A stretch of DNA of 64,000 nucleotides from Desmodus rotundus (GCF_022682495.2 NC_071398.1:90485705-90549704), one strand, 5' to 3'. Positions 48,370 through 59,756 are shown, numbered from the stretch's first letter. The notes: generated from the sequence alone by a model not told the origin. Numbers and translations are program-made.

Positions 48370-48560
48370 TATAAGGCTGAATAATTCAATACAGTCCATA
48401 TTGGCTTGTGTATCTCAACGAATTCCTGCAATAATACAAGAAGTTGGCATCACCTTAGTAATTCTGATTTCAGAGATAAGAAAGCAAAGTCTCAAGCCTA
48501 GATGGCCCAGCCATGAAGGGGCAGAGTTGGAGCTTGAACCCTGGTCACTTGACTGTGGAG
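48370..48560 (-). mobile_element. MIR-like fragment, antisense
   Basis: TTTCAGAGATAAGAAAGCAAAG then GGGGCAGAGTTGGAGCTTGAAC, CCTGGTCACTTGACTG. Confidence 0.55.
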
Positions 48561-48639
48561 CCTGGGCTGTGTCTATGGCTATATGCTGCCTCTCTGGTCA
48601 GCATCCTACACCAAACCGGGTCTCGCTCACCTACCTTCT

Positions 48640-50135
48640 GACTAGTTCAGCAAGCATTTGTCGAGCATCTTCTTGGTGCTAGGTACTGTGCTAAATGTTG
48701 GAGATGGGGAAATGAAAAATATGTCTTTTATTTATGTGCTGTACATAGGTAATGTAATGTACCTGTGCTGGGTACATTGTTTGGCACATTGGAGATACTT
48801 AAATGTTAGTTGAATGAATGAATGAATGAATAGATGGATGGATGAGTGAATATACTTTCTTACCCTTGATGAACTTAGAGCCTAGTTAGAAGAAGAGAGC
48901 TGCAGGCACCTTATCATGCCGGGTAGAGAGAAGGGAACTGTATGCCTGGGAGTACCGGGCACTTACAGAACCTGGATATGCAGAGGTGCTGCTTGAAGGA
49001 ACTGGTACTGAAGTGCAGCTTGAAGGATGACTGTGCATAAGGAATGGCAGAGATGAGGTGCAGAAACACGGAGCCCTTGATGTGTGTTCAAGATTGCGAA
49101 CAACACGGCGTTGTTGGAGCAGGAAACACAGACCAGGGGAGTGGTGGGTAACGCTCAAGGTGGGCAGGACCCAGGTATTGGGGAATTTATGTCCCAGGAT
49201 TTTTACTGAAGCTCGAACTTTATCCTTAGGCCAAGGGGGCTGAGAGCTCGGGACAGAAGGGAACGTAGTCACATTTGTGATTTAAGCAGGTGATTGTGGC
49301 TGCAGAATGGAGTTGAATTTAAGGAGATAGGCTGGATCGCAGTGACTAAAGATCACAAGGATATGAGCCAGGGACCATGAACCAGGCCATGAATGACAGT
49401 AGTGGTGATGAGAATGGAGAGGAGAAGGCAGATGTGAAAACTATGGACACTTAACAGGACTTGGTAATTGGTTAACTATAGGAGAATAGAGAAAAGGAGT
49501 CATCTCTAGTCACTTCCTATTTCTTCTGGCTTGAGTTACTCAGTGGATGGTGGTACCAGAAATTGAGACCAGGAATTCTAGAGGAAGCTGAGATTTGTAT
49601 TTGTGTGGGGGGTGGGGTCAATATAATGGGTCAGGAAAAGGAGGGGATATGATGGGGTCAATTTTTAGATATATTGTATTTGTTGCACCTGTGGGGTATC
49701 TGAGGGGTATCTCCAGACACCATGGGCTGTAAGAATCTATATGATTGGGTCAGAATTAGAGAAAAATATTTAGAAATGGTCAGTATACTCAGTGTAGTTA
49801 GGACTATAGGCAAGGATGAGATTGCCCAAGGAGCATTAGGAGAGAAGAGCAGGAAACCAAGGCTAGAGGTAGGAGAATACCAGCATTTATGGGGTGGGCA
49901 GAAGAGGAGGGGCCAGTAGAGGAAACTGAAGGGGAGGGCAGTTAGGACCACATGAGGCCAAGGAGGTCAAGAGTATAGAGATGCCAGAAATGAATGGTCA
50001 TCCTGGTAAATGCAGTGAAGAGTTCCATGAGGACAAGGACTATTGGGCCATTGGATCTCACAATATGGAGGTCACTGTTTCAAGGTTGTGAGAGGGATGG
50101 AAGCCAAATTGTAAAGGAATGAGGAGGGACTAGGA
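48640..50135 (-). mobile_element. L2 LINE fragments, antisense
   Basis: Starts with inverted L2 tail (AGCAAGCATTTGTCGAGCATC, GCTAGGTACTGTGCTAAATG). It continues with GATGAACTTAGAGCCTAGTTAG and GGAATGGCAGAGATGAGGTGC, and ends with inverted ORF2-derived text (GGGCCATTGGATCTCACAAT, ATGGAGGTCACTGTTTC). Probably several pieces. A (GAAT)n/(GATG)n simple repeat lies at 48811-48850. Confidence 0.6.
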
Positions 50136-50259
50136 AGTGGGGAAATAAATTCTTCCAGGTAGCTTTGCTGACAAAGAGAGGATGCCCAAGGGAAATGTTT
50201 TTAATGAGTTGTTTTTGTTTGTAGGTATCAAATAACAAAGAGAATAGAGACAGAGGAAA

Positions 50260-50469
50260 GAGTACCTGGCTGTGTAGCTCCACTGGTTAGAGTGTCGTCC
50301 CAATATGCCAAGGTTGTAGGTTCAATCCCCAGTCAAGGCACATACATACAACAATCAACCAATGAATGCATAAATAAGTGGAACAACAAATCAGTGTTTC
50401 TCTCTCTCCCCCCTCCTTCTCTCCCTTTTTCTCTCTCTCTCAAATCAATAAATAAAACCATTTTTAAAA
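50260..50469 (+). mobile_element. tRNA-derived SINE, sense strand
   Basis: Head CTGGCTGTGTAGCTCCACTG with tRNA-like A box, B box GGTTCAATCC (50319-50328), then ATCAACCAATGAATGCATAA, a CT-rich stretch and an AATCAATAAATAAAACC tail. Flanked by AGAGGAAA (50252-50259 and 50470-50477). A second bat SINE lineage, related to but distinct from the VES copies here. Confidence 0.85.
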
Positions 50470-50477
50470 AGAGGAAA

Positions 50478-52145
50478 AATTTGATAAAGCAGAGGAAGTG
50501 GAAGAGGATGGGTTCAGGTACACAGGGGAAAGGACTCACCTGGAGTAGACACATCTGAGAAGGAAGGAAGGACGCGTGTACACGTGGATGGGTTTGTAGG
50601 GGAGAAGACAAGGAAACTGTTTGCAGTATTTCATACCCGAGGCCTCGGTTATCTTGGCGGACCAGGAGATCAGGCTATGGGTGTGTGAAGGGCTGTGTGT
50701 GCTCCACGAGCTCTGTCTTCCTCTACACCCTGGCTTCCTGCCCATCAGGTGCCTTCACAGAAGCCAGCTGGCCACTGGGGAGCTGATTTGTAGAACCGAG
50801 TTCACTGCTTAAGGCTAAGGTTACAGTAGGAACGGAGGGGGTTGTGCAGGTAAGCAGACAGGTCATCATTTATATCCTCATGCAAGGCTGACTTGCTGCC
50901 CTGGATTCTGGGTGTGTGGATGGGCAGCTTACCTGTGGGAAAGAAAGGATGTCACTGGATTCTGCCCCGCAAGCTCTGGGCATGAGGCCTGGCTGTGCCT
51001 TTATGAAATGTGACTTTGGGCACAGTCCTTAAAGTTTAGTTTCTTCAGGTGATATCTAAGAGTCGTACCCACTCTAAACCTCTGTGAATTTTAGCACCTG
51101 CTCCCTCAGAGTCAAATAATAGGTTATTCACGAGGAAAACAATGGAAAATACACAGAAAATTAATTCCCGTTCAAGTGGCCCCCTTCTTCTACATGTCAG
51201 TGCCCTTGCACTAATATTTTACACTTTGCACATTTTACTGAAGCACATATTGTCACTGGTTACACTATTTAAACATTTTTATACACAATTTTAAATATAC
51301 ACAAGTCAAGAGACCAGAACTGTGAGCTCCTCCGTATTACCACCCAGCTTCGACACCCCACACTCACAAATTGCATGTCATTTTGACTGTAAATGTTTCA
51401 GGGTGCACCTCTAAATAATAAGGTTGCTTAAGAAAAAAAATAACCTCAATATTGATGTCACACTAATGCTGATGTCTAATCAGTGCTGGAATTTCGCCAA
51501 GGGTCTCAAGTATTTTTATGATTTTAAATTTGCATCAGGATCCAAAATAAACTTCATGAGCTTAATTTGATTGATGTGTTTTTAAGGTATATTCATAAAA
51601 AACACTGACAACCATGGTGGGAGAGACAGTCCTGTAAAGCCATTCACACAATTTCCCCTGTTGTTGGCGTACCGTTTAATTTTAGGAGACCTAAGGAACA
51701 ATTGCACGTTAGACAACGAAGCCTCCTAAATTTAATTTAAAATAATTCTTCTAGACACACATACAAGAAGTGCGAAGATAGTGAATAGAGGAAAGAGGTC
51801 AGAAAGAAGAAAAGATTGCGTCGAGTGGCAAGGAGACCAAACAAGGGCTCGAGAAAATGAAAAAGGTAACAGGGCCATGAAACCCTCCTCGCCACCAAGG
51901 AGCTTGAAAATCCTCACAAATATGCTTCACACAGTTTTGTATCACCTCAGTGAGCAGGCGGTAAAGCTGAATCTTGAGATAATAACATTCGAGTTATTTA
52001 GCACGTTTTCCCCCCCGAAGAGCTTATCAAATAGCTGAACACACAGCTTCCAAGTAATCCTCTAGGTAAAATGAGGAAGTGGTAGGAATTCAGGTCCCGT
52101 TTTACAGGTGATGTAGTAGTCAGTAAGGCTAACAGCGGTGGCTCG
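50478..52145. other. No gene recognised (unique sequence)
   Basis: Intergenic DNA, AT-rich around 51180-51560. No supported features. Confidence 0.55.
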
Positions 52146-52149
52146 CACT

Positions 52150-52360
52150 GCACAGTCACTTGCCATTCATCATGCATTGTGTCGGCACTCGATTGCATGA
52201 TCTCATTTAATCCTTCCAACAAGCCAGTGACATCGGTTCTGTGATATCCACTTTGCTCATGATGAAAAGGACTCTCAGAGAGGGAGAGAGTAACTTGCCC
52301 ACATGGACAGTTCTGGAAACTGCGGGCTGTCAAATCCAAGGCCCTCCCCCCATCCTACCT
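52150..52360 (-). mobile_element. MIR SINE, antisense
   Basis: TGATCTCATTTAATCCTTCC, GGACTCTCAGAGAGGGAGAG and AGTAACTTGCCCACATGGAC. Confidence 0.65.
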
Positions 52361-52479
52361 CTACCTGTCAGTGCACTCTCCACGAAATCAGCCATCTTTT
52401 TGTTTTGTTTTGGTTTTTTTGGCATATTCTTGCTCACTGACAAACTTTCATTTAAAGGGAAGCTCTGAGCATCACCAAA

Positions 52480-52740
52480 TATAATACTAGTGTACAGTGT
52501 ACTAGAATTTGCAAGGCGCTTTTCTTCCCACAGCCTTTCTTGTTACTTTCTCATAACCACCTTGAGAAATAAACAGGGCTGGGGTGTGAAATTATGTTTT
52601 ACGAAAAAGGCGATTTAAATGCAAAGCTATCGGTTAGGTTAGTTAGCGAGCGCAGAGCTAGTAAGGGTCGTCAGGGTCATGGAGCTAGTTAATGGCAGAG
52701 TTAGGCTCAGAGACCCTTGCTTCTGACTCCAAATCCTGAC
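52480..52740 (-). mobile_element. MIR-like fragment, antisense
   Basis: TTACTTTCTCATAACCACCTTG, then CATGGAGCTAGTTAATGGCAG, AGTTAGGCTCAGAGACC. Confidence 0.55.
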
Positions 52741-52744
52741 CTTC

Positions 52745-53530
52745 TTGGGTTCTCTCTGCAAACCTCATGGGCCCACACCTTCCGCCGCCGACTTCTTTCT
52801 TGTCCCCTCTGATGTTCCTGTGAGAAGTCGAGCAGGCTCATTACCAATTAAATATCCGGATGCCTGAACTGATGAACAGGAAATGAGGCTGCTAATGCTC
52901 AGAGGAATGGAATCGAGATGCCTTTTTTTTTTTTTAGCAGAATTTTGGGCCGAGTGGCCTCTTTCTGTCCTTCCCTTCCCTATGTCCTTCTGGTCTCCAT
53001 GGAAACCCCAAATCAATGCGGCATATGTTGTTTCATGTCTCTACTGTTACTAGGAAGCTACAAAGTGGAAATTGCTTTTAAAAGATTTGCAGAGAGCGTT
53101 AGCATGCTGACCAGAATTCAAGTCTAATATCCAAATGACTGTTTCATTAAAAGCTTTTAATGTGGTGCTATCCTAGGTGGTATGCCGATCCAGTACACAC
53201 ACAGGGCATTTGGCAATAAACCTCCTACTCCACTATCATGGCTTTTAAAAATATTATACTGCAGGCTTTAATTCTCTTTATCTTCAATTTAACTACATTT
53301 TTGTGGCCTGCAATGATGCCAGGTGCTCCTTTTGCTCTGGAGTGATTCCATCCCTCCTTGACTGGGATGTTGGGAACGGTAGTTCGCAAATGCCTTGGGT
53401 ACCGGAGCTGCTGCCTCTGAGTATCATTAGCACTAGACTGATTTCACTCTTGACCTGGAGACTGCAGAAATCTAACGTGTTTCTGCCATAAGGAACCCTT
53501 GGTAATGTTTCAGATTTCTTTTTTATGAAT
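52745..53530. other. No gene recognised (unique sequence)
   Basis: Intergenic DNA with a T12-type run at about 52923-52935. The right half is AT-rich. No supported features. Confidence 0.5.
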
Positions 53531-53534
53531 GCAA

Positions 53535-54050
53535 AACCAAATTCAGCCAGCAGTTATTAAATACCTGCTCTGTACAAGGCCATGGGGATCGGTAGCAAGG
53601 TGAGCAGCGCTAGAGTCGGCCTTTGTGGAGCATGTAGTCATTTGGGAGGATCAGGAAGCAAATCACAAGGATGAACTTGAGACTGGGATGTGGGCTGTCA
53701 GAGAAGCACACAGCAGTGTGGTGGTGTGGGGATGGGGAGGTTCCTTCTGATGGAGGAAGTTCTGAAGCGGCTTTGGAAGGAGAATTTTTAGCTTGGAGGT
53801 ATTGGGTTTCAAGAAGGCTCTGGGACTTACAAGGCAGATCCAGGTGGGAGCAGTCTGGGCACAGGGAGCAGCCAAGGGCTCCAGCGTGTGCATGCGTGCA
53901 TATGTGTGTGTGTGCAGATGCATGCAGTATGGGATATAAGATTGGGTAAGTAAATGGGACTGCGTGATTGGACTGTCAGGAAGGGACAAGCAGCTGCCGT
54001 GGAGCCCATCAAAGATTACACGGATGACCCGCTTTATGGTGTCTGTTCAG
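53535..54050 (-). mobile_element. L2 fragments, antisense, with TG tract
   Basis: AGCAGTTATTAAATACCTGC, TCTGTACAAGGCCATGGGGATC and TGGAGCATGTAGTCATTTGG resemble inverted L2. A TG/CATG tract lies at 53886-53925. Confidence 0.5.
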
Positions 54051-55380
54051 GAGGTAACTCTTGTGGTTGTAAATGTGCCAGAAGGTTTGTGGGGAAATCA
54101 AAGTTGATGAAACGGGGGTAGGAAAATCAGTTTTCCTCCTTTTTAGGAGGAATGGACGCCACGCGCTGTGCTGAGAGCCAAATAACCTCTGGCACAGCAG
54201 TGTCAATGGACGGGCAGGGATGGCGTTGAGAAATGGTTCATAAAGGCAATGGCAAGGTTTAAAACCAATTCAGCACAGGGGACCGGAGGGAAAGTAGCCA
54301 AATATCTGTACTTGTTACCGTGAGGGGCTAGGACAGAGCTTGACGTGAGCACACACAGGGAGCCCAGCAGGAATGGAGGCTTTGGGGGGAAAGGCGGTGG
54401 TTTCCGAGGCGGCGGTGCCTGCGGGGCCTGAGAGGGAGGGGCTGTTTGGAAAACTGGCCTGGAGCTCAGGAGAGGCAGGACTGAAACACTGATCCTGGAC
54501 AGAAGCAGTGGCCGGTGCCTGAGAGGTATGGTTAACTGGGAGGGCACATGTAGACTGGGAAGAGTAGAGAGAACCAGGGCAGCCTGAGAAGCCAGAGCAG
54601 GGCTTGTGATGACTGTTTTCCTGGGAAAAACCATGCGGATCAGTAACTGGGAAAGAATCCAGAGCTCTGTATCTCTGCGTCCGGGCTCCAAGCCCGCAGG
54701 CGCCAAGTCCAACTAGGTGAGTGTCTTTCTCATTAGTGCTCCAACCTGCTTGCCATTCCTGTTTCTCTCCTTCGGGACAGGAGACCATGCCGGAAGGCTT
54801 ACCCCTTGGTTCAGCTTAATTTCCCCTGGAATTTTCTATACACCTGTTTCTATAGGAAGGAGGATTAAGTGAGAGTCCTCCCCAGCAAGGGGTCCCTGTG
54901 CCTGTTCTGCACTTCCCAAACCGGGGTGCTGGCTGGCTACTCCTTGGTGTTTAGGAGTGTTCTGGTAAAATAAAAAAGAGTTTTGACTAGTTTTAGTTTT
55001 CTGTTTTTACTCATGGCTGATGCATGTCCACACACTTCTGAACCTTTGCTGTTTATATTCTTGTTCTCTTTTTAAAAACTGATTAATTAGCTTTACTAAT
55101 TATGATGTCTTTGTTTAAATATTTGGGTTGACTCATTGACTTCCTGTAACTGTTACCACTCTAAAGGCTCATTGAAGATTCTGGTACCTGGTTATGGTTG
55201 GTCAGCCTCCACCTGAGACTTGGGCCCATCTGCAGCCCTGACCTGTCTTCTCGGTGCCTTTCAATCCTGGATGCCAGACTGGGCAGCCTGAGACTGGAAA
55301 GAGGCCTCTATCCCATCAGCTCAGCAGAGATAGACAAGTCCCGTGATGTCATTGCCTTTGTGTTAAAGCGAGGGGCAGAA
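54051..55380. other. No gene recognised (unique sequence)
   Basis: Intergenic DNA. Minus-strand frames at 54203-54788 are proline/serine-rich chance products of GC-skewed sequence. Confidence 0.5.
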
Positions 55381-55384
55381 CAGA

Positions 55385-55580
55385 GGCCAGAAGCATGAAG
55401 TTTGGTGTAAGACACCCGCTCTGCCACTTATAAATGGCTTGTCTTTGTTACCCCACCTGTAAAGTGAGGATGATAAGGACGTCATTGGCCTTTTAAGTTT
55501 GTTGTGAGAGTTAAACAAGATAACCCAAGTGCAGTGCTTGGCACAGGGTCTGGCATATACTAAGTGCTCATTAAACATTG
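55385..55580 (+). mobile_element. MIR SINE
   Basis: CTCTGCCACTTATAAATGGC, CCCACCTGTAAAGTGAGGAT, GTTGTGAGAGTTAAACAAG and GCTTGGCACAGGGTCTGGC, AAGTGCTCATTAAACATTGG. Confidence 0.85.
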
Positions 55581-56099
55581 GCTATGTGCTTGGAATCCAG
55601 GGAGGGGCCCACCTTATGCTATAAACTTATCTTGCATCAGGGAAGTGCTGATCAGTGGGCTTTTATTCACTAGTATATCTGTGTCCTGGTTTCGTATGGG
55701 GCAGGTTACCAGCAACATGTGCAGAGGTATTCTCTTGACACTTAACTTCTAACCCCCAGCTCACATCACGGTTCAAGGCAGGGGTTATGAGGAATGAAAA
55801 ATGTTTCTTTTGCATCTCCCTTATGAACACTAAGTTCCCTTTACCTAACAGGGAGGCACCGTGGACATTTTCAGACAGAGAGACAACGGGTCACTGTAGA
55901 GGCAGCATCAGAATTTTGATTGTATCCTACCATTTCACTGAGAAAAGATAGGCCATGCGCCAGTAGGTCTGCCAGGAAAGACTGCGTCCCAGCGTGATGT
56001 GTAGAAAAAGCCCTGATGGAAGAGTCCCAGAAAACAACTTCTGGTCCTTCCTTGAGCTCTTAGGGGTCTTGTCACTTTGAAAAGGGCATGCCACCCTGA

Positions 56100-56225
56100 C
56101 TAGCCCCAGTTTTCTCGTCTGTAACACTGGGACAATGACACTCTCTGTGACTATAGCATGAGGTTGATAATACATGGCGATGCTTTGTACGTTGTAAAAG
56201 GTTAGACAAATGGAATCTAATATCT
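56100..56225 (+). mobile_element. MIR SINE fragment
   Basis: CAGTTTTCTCGTCTGTAACAC then TGGGACAATGACACTC in MIR order. Confidence 0.5.
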
Positions 56226-56404
56226 TTATTAAAAAGCCATCATTCTCCATAGAGATTGATGCTGCCTCTGATGAATGCTGCCTTCTGGGTGTCAGAAATG
56301 ACTTGCAGCAAAGGCCGGGTGCATATGGAGCTAGTTCCTGAGTGGGAGCAGGGGCCTCTGGCACTGGAGACCTAGAGCGGAAAGAGGAGAAGCTCAGCCT
56401 TATC

Positions 56405-56583
56405 CCCAGGCAGGGGTTTGGAAACTTGAGCATGCCTCAGAATCACCTGGAAGGCTGGGCCCTGTCCCCAGAGTTTCCGAGTCTGAGAGGGTGGGGGTGG
56501 GGCCTGAGCATTTGCATTTCTAACACGCACCCAGGTGATGCTGGTGCTGCTGGTCCAGGGCCCACACTCAGGAAACCACAGCA
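56405..56583 (-). mobile_element. MER5A hAT-Charlie element, antisense
   Basis: CTCAGAATCACCTGGAAGGC, GGTGGGGCCTGAGCATTTGC, ATTTCTAACACGCACCCAGG, TGATGCTGGTGCTGCTGG: near full-length inverted MER5A. Confidence 0.85.
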
Positions 56584-57119
56584 CAGGGACAGGAAGGAAG
56601 AGGGAGCCCTCCTCCCAAACTGAACAGGCAGTGTGAAGATCCATGTGGGTAAGGCAGTTGGGGAGAAAAAACGTAGAAGACAGGAAAATTGGAATAATGT
56701 GCAGATTGGGCAGAACAAAGGGAAAAGTCTTGCTCCGTAACAAATGCAAGTAAGGGGGAGTTGCTAGGTGATGGATGAGGGAGAGAGGTGAATTTCCACT
56801 GTAGGAAAAACCAGGTGAGAGGCAGGAGCACAGAGTTGGATATATGTTTGGGGAGGTGGAAATTTCTCAAGGAGTGAGGAGTGGTGTGCTGGGTGCTGGG
56901 GGGTGGGAGTGGAGAGATGCCTCTCTTAGAGTAAGGGGACAGCTGAGATGTGGCCGGGGTGGGGGGCTGTGGTAATTAATTTCAGGGCTGGCTGGTTTGG
57001 CTCCGTACTGCAGCACAATAGAAATTGGGAGAAAGAGGGTGGAATTTAGATGTGTGACCTGCCCTGTAGCTTTCTTGCTCTCTGCATTTATCACATCACA
57101 TCACACCCAGCAAGACAGC
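56584..57119. other. No gene recognised (unique sequence)
   Basis: G-rich intergenic DNA leading to the presumed RGS8S promoter block. Confidence 0.5.
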
Positions 57120-57560
57120 CCCCTCCTCCTGGCTCATTAGGAGATTTGATTCGGCATGGCTCCTGCTGCCAGCAGCTGTCTGGGGCATGATTTTTATGCT
57201 CCCGGCTTCCTGAGCAGCAACCAGCCTCCAGCCAGCAGCAGAGCGCATTGGTAGAGGGCCCCCTGGACACTTGATTTCGTTGGTGGCCGGAAAGAGTTAA
57301 TACCTACGGCTTCTCTGCCCCCCGCAAAGCCTCTGGGTGCAGAGGGAGGCAGCTCTGGGCTGTGGGGACTTCTCCCTGAGCTTCAGCCAAAGCAGCCTGG
57401 AGCAGCTGAGTGAAGCAGAGGAGGAAGGTGCGGGAGGAGTGCCAGGCAAGCTCTGCTCAGGGCACCTCCAGCATCCTGCCAATGAGGATGGGCGTGCAGG
57501 CTGTGCCCCGGAGCTGAGCCGCCGCCCGCCGGGTGGAGGCTGCTTCAGTATTTACTGCAT
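57120..57560 (+). promoter_or_regulatory. Possible promoter/5' untranslated region for the RGS8S start
   Basis: GC-rich, repeat-free block ending about 170 bp above the RGS8S open frame, with many CAG/CAGC steps (for example the CAGCAACCAGCCTCCAGCC stretch near 57217) and no TATA box. Placed immediately before an alternative first exon, it is the natural candidate for its promoter or leader. No initiator or transcript end can be read from sequence alone. Confidence 0.35.
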
Positions 57561-57628
57561 GTGACAAACGGGGAGAGGAGACTTCAGCAGGGCTGCTTGC
57601 TGCCCGGCTCAAGTGGTGGGAGGTGTAT

Positions 57629-57697
57629 TGTGCATGCATGCATGTGTGGATGTGTGTGCATGCCCGCGTGTGTCGACGTGTGGCATGCACACATGCC
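57629..57697 (+). repeat. Alternating purine-pyrimidine tract (TG/CATG)
   Basis: Mixed TG, GCATG and CGTG steps over about 70 bp, including the palindromic GCATGCATGCATG and CGTGTGTCGACGTGTG. It lies about 30 bp before the RGS8S open frame. Such tracts can adopt Z-DNA and vary in length between individuals. Confidence 0.8.
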
Positions 57698-57725
57698 CTT
57701 CACCCACCAAGGATTTGACTGCTAA

Positions 57726-57803
57726 AAGAAAGATCTGCTCTTTCCCCAGAGCTCCTTAACTCGCAGCCTCTGTGACCATCCCGTTGGCAAAGACCCGCAG
57801 GCC
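57726..57803 (+). other. RGS8: Conserved open frame 5' of the RGS8S start (no ATG)
   Basis: In-frame codons between the TAA at 57723 and the ATG at 57804 read KKDLLFPQSSLTRSLCDHPV, then GKDPQA. From the Leu codon at 57756 onward this matches the longer human RGS8 N-terminus, which I recall beginning with a Met-Trp-Asn-Thr start. At the equivalent codons the bat sequence has CCC CAG AGC TCC (57744-57755). It is therefore either 5' untranslated sequence of the RGS8S exon or coding only from a non-AUG start. The homology statement is from memory of the protein, not from an alignment. Confidence 0.7.
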
Positions 57804-57823
57804 ATGAGGACTGGGCAAAGACA
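57804..57823 (+). CDS. RGS8: RGS8 alternative first coding exon (RGS8S-type N-terminus, MRTGQRQ)
   Basis: Seen: ATG at 57804 with G at -3, then codons for M R T G Q R and the first two bases of Q (CA), followed by a strong donor GTGAGT at 57824. Joining to the common exon at 62182, which begins with G, completes CAG and reads on into NKGMRTRLG. Known: a short splice form, RGS8S, carries these seven residues in place of the nine-residue MAALLMPRR and differs in receptor-type-selective inhibition of Gq signalling. The same frame is open upstream to a TAA at 57723-57725 and spells LTRSLCDHPVGKDPQA, the peptide found in the longer human N-terminal form. There is no ATG in that stretch, so here only the MRTGQRQ start is usable. 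The 5' edge of the exon is not determined. Confidence 0.85.
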
Positions 57824-57859
57824 GTGAGTATTGCTTTTGCTTTTTCCTTTCCTCTCCGG

Positions 57860-57970
57860 TGCCCGTGTGGGCTGATTGCATTATCCATATTTAATTAACC
57901 TGCCTCTCCATATTGATTGCTTTCTCCCTGCCGAGGCTCTTAGTCTCTCTTCCCCTCATTATAAATCTTT
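57860..57970 (+). promoter_or_regulatory. AT-rich motif cluster just inside the RGS8S intron
   Basis: Contains GATTGCATTATCC, CATATTTAATTAACC and CCATATTGATTGC within about 60 bp, resembling POU and homeodomain-type binding sequences, followed by TATAAATC near 57960. It is repeat-free and differs in composition from the GC-rich DNA on its left. The role is inferred only. Confidence 0.25.
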
Positions 57971-59734
57971 GCTCTTTGCTTTTATTTTTCCCATTGAGCA
58001 TCTTCTGTTCCCATTATGACCCATCCTGTAGAGTCACCTGTAACTTGATGTCCATCAAGGAGGGCACGTGAACTGTGGGTGTAATCACACCCTTGGGTTT
58101 CCCGGGCTATGGGTAACCCCAAACTCTGCTCCCCAAAAGTCAAGGCCCAAATGGGATAAGAGCCCTGAGTTGCTGGGGTGAATGAAGAAGCTGGGGTCAG
58201 AGATCCCTGCAGATCCTTATTTAATGAGCTCCAAGGCTGAGCTAATCGAAGGGCCGGCAGAGGGTCTGAGGGGCACTGGCGGGCAGTGCTGGGTTTGGAA
58301 GAGAGGGAGGCAGGCATCTGAGCCACCCCAGCAAGCCCGTGTGGGTTAGCAGTGGGAATGGGAAGGGTGACAAGGCAGTGACAGGAGGTCTGGGGATACC
58401 TGCCCCAAATGACCTTGCCTGCTGTGTATTTGGGTGGTGGTCCCTGGTTCTGGTTAATTCCAAGGCCATGAAGACCTCTGGCATGGCTTTCCCCCTCCTC
58501 TGGGGCTATATTCCACAAGCCAGAGAAAATGAGGCTTAGGTGCCCAAAATAATGATTTCTGGAGGTCCTTACAGCTATAAAAAAAAAAAAAGGCTTCATC
58601 TCCTGACTTCTGAGCAAGCAGGTATACGCACGGTTAGGACCAAGGTTAAGGAAATGTCCCTGCTGTCAGGGGACACAACCCATGTCAGTACTTGTCAGTA
58701 CACAAAGTCTAGCTACTTTTCTTTGCTGTTTTTTTAAATTTTAACAGAGCAGTCTCGTTATTTTATTAATTAGGGTATTATTAGAAAAGGTATTTTTAAA
58801 AGTCTTTGTGAAATGTCCCAGGTAGTATCAAAAGAATGTAGACAGATCTTGTAGGGGCTCATCTATCTAAACCAGGTTTCTTTCAAAATGGATTCGATGG
58901 CTGGTGTCAGGGTCCCCCAGGGGGTCCCTTTGTGGATAGGCTGCTGTCTTCACGTTTCTTCCTATCAGTTCTCTTCTGTGGGAACAAAGGGTTTGAAGCC
59001 CTGAGAACGGGACCCTCAGGCCAGTGAGATTATCAGTCCTCAACCTCAATGTCCCCCTTCCTGATGTCCTCCTGCTTCAGGTCAGGAACAGGCCGGTCCC
59101 GGCTGAGGAAGGTCAGGCAGCTTCCAATGGGCCAGAAAGTGACTCGCAAATTCATTTCTTCAGTCTGTGCCTGTGAGCTCTGCAGAGGAGCAAGCCTGTG
59201 CGGTGACTGTGCCTGTCAGGGCCACCTCGGAGTTACCCAACCTTCCTCCTGCTCACACCCTCCCAGGGCTCCCACACTGCCACCTCTGAGACAGGTCCCA
59301 ACCTGGGAGGGAGGCAGAAGTCAGAAGAGCCGCCAATCAAATGTTTCTGGAGCAAGTGCTGCGTCTCCCCAACCCCCACCCCTGGGTGGCTGGTCACTGT
59401 GGCCCCACTCAAGTAAGACAAAGATAAGGCCTGCCAGGCCCATGCCTTCCTCCCCTGGGGTACGCGTCCCAATTTACTGTGGATGGCCAGCAGCTGGGGA
59501 AATAGAAACTCCCGACCAGCAGGCAGGTCTTGTCCATCCTTGGTTGGTCGCCCTGGCATGGGACAGGCAGACATTTGTGAGGCACGGGGTGTTCGTGGGG
59601 AGGTACTCAGTTGACAGAAAGCTGTCAGAGAGGGTCTATAGCACATCAGATAAGAGAGGGTGGCCCCCTCTTACAGCAGATTCTTTGATTTTAGGTGAGA
59701 GGACGTGAAAGGGTCAATCCCTGTGGCCCGCCGT

Positions 59735-59756
59735 CCAATCTCCCGCCCTGACGTCC
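59735..59756 (+). promoter_or_regulatory. CCAAT, GC and CRE-like boxes upstream of the canonical RGS8 start
   Basis: Within 65 bp of the MAALLMPRR ATG there is CCAAT (59735-59739), CCGCCC (59743-59748) and TGACGTCC (59749-59756, one base from the cAMP-response element TGACGTCA). No TATA box is evident. The arrangement would suit a TATA-less promoter for this first exon. This is inference: short motifs occur by chance, and the acceptor-like site at 59694 allows the alternative that this is an internal exon. Confidence 0.4.

Noticed and set aside
1..57000. Exons of NPL, the expected neighbour beyond RGS8
   Set aside because: I saw no translated match to an NPL exon. In other mammals the gap to NPL is larger than this window, so its absence is expected.
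57982..58617. 211-codon minus-strand open frame inside the RGS8 intron
   Set aside because: No known domain and low-complexity ends (poly-F from an A run); considered a chance frame.
59049..59708. 219-codon open frame just above the canonical RGS8 exon
   Set aside because: It ends before the real RGS8 start, is in no family I know, and reflects GC-rich sequence. The proven RGS8 exon lies outside it.
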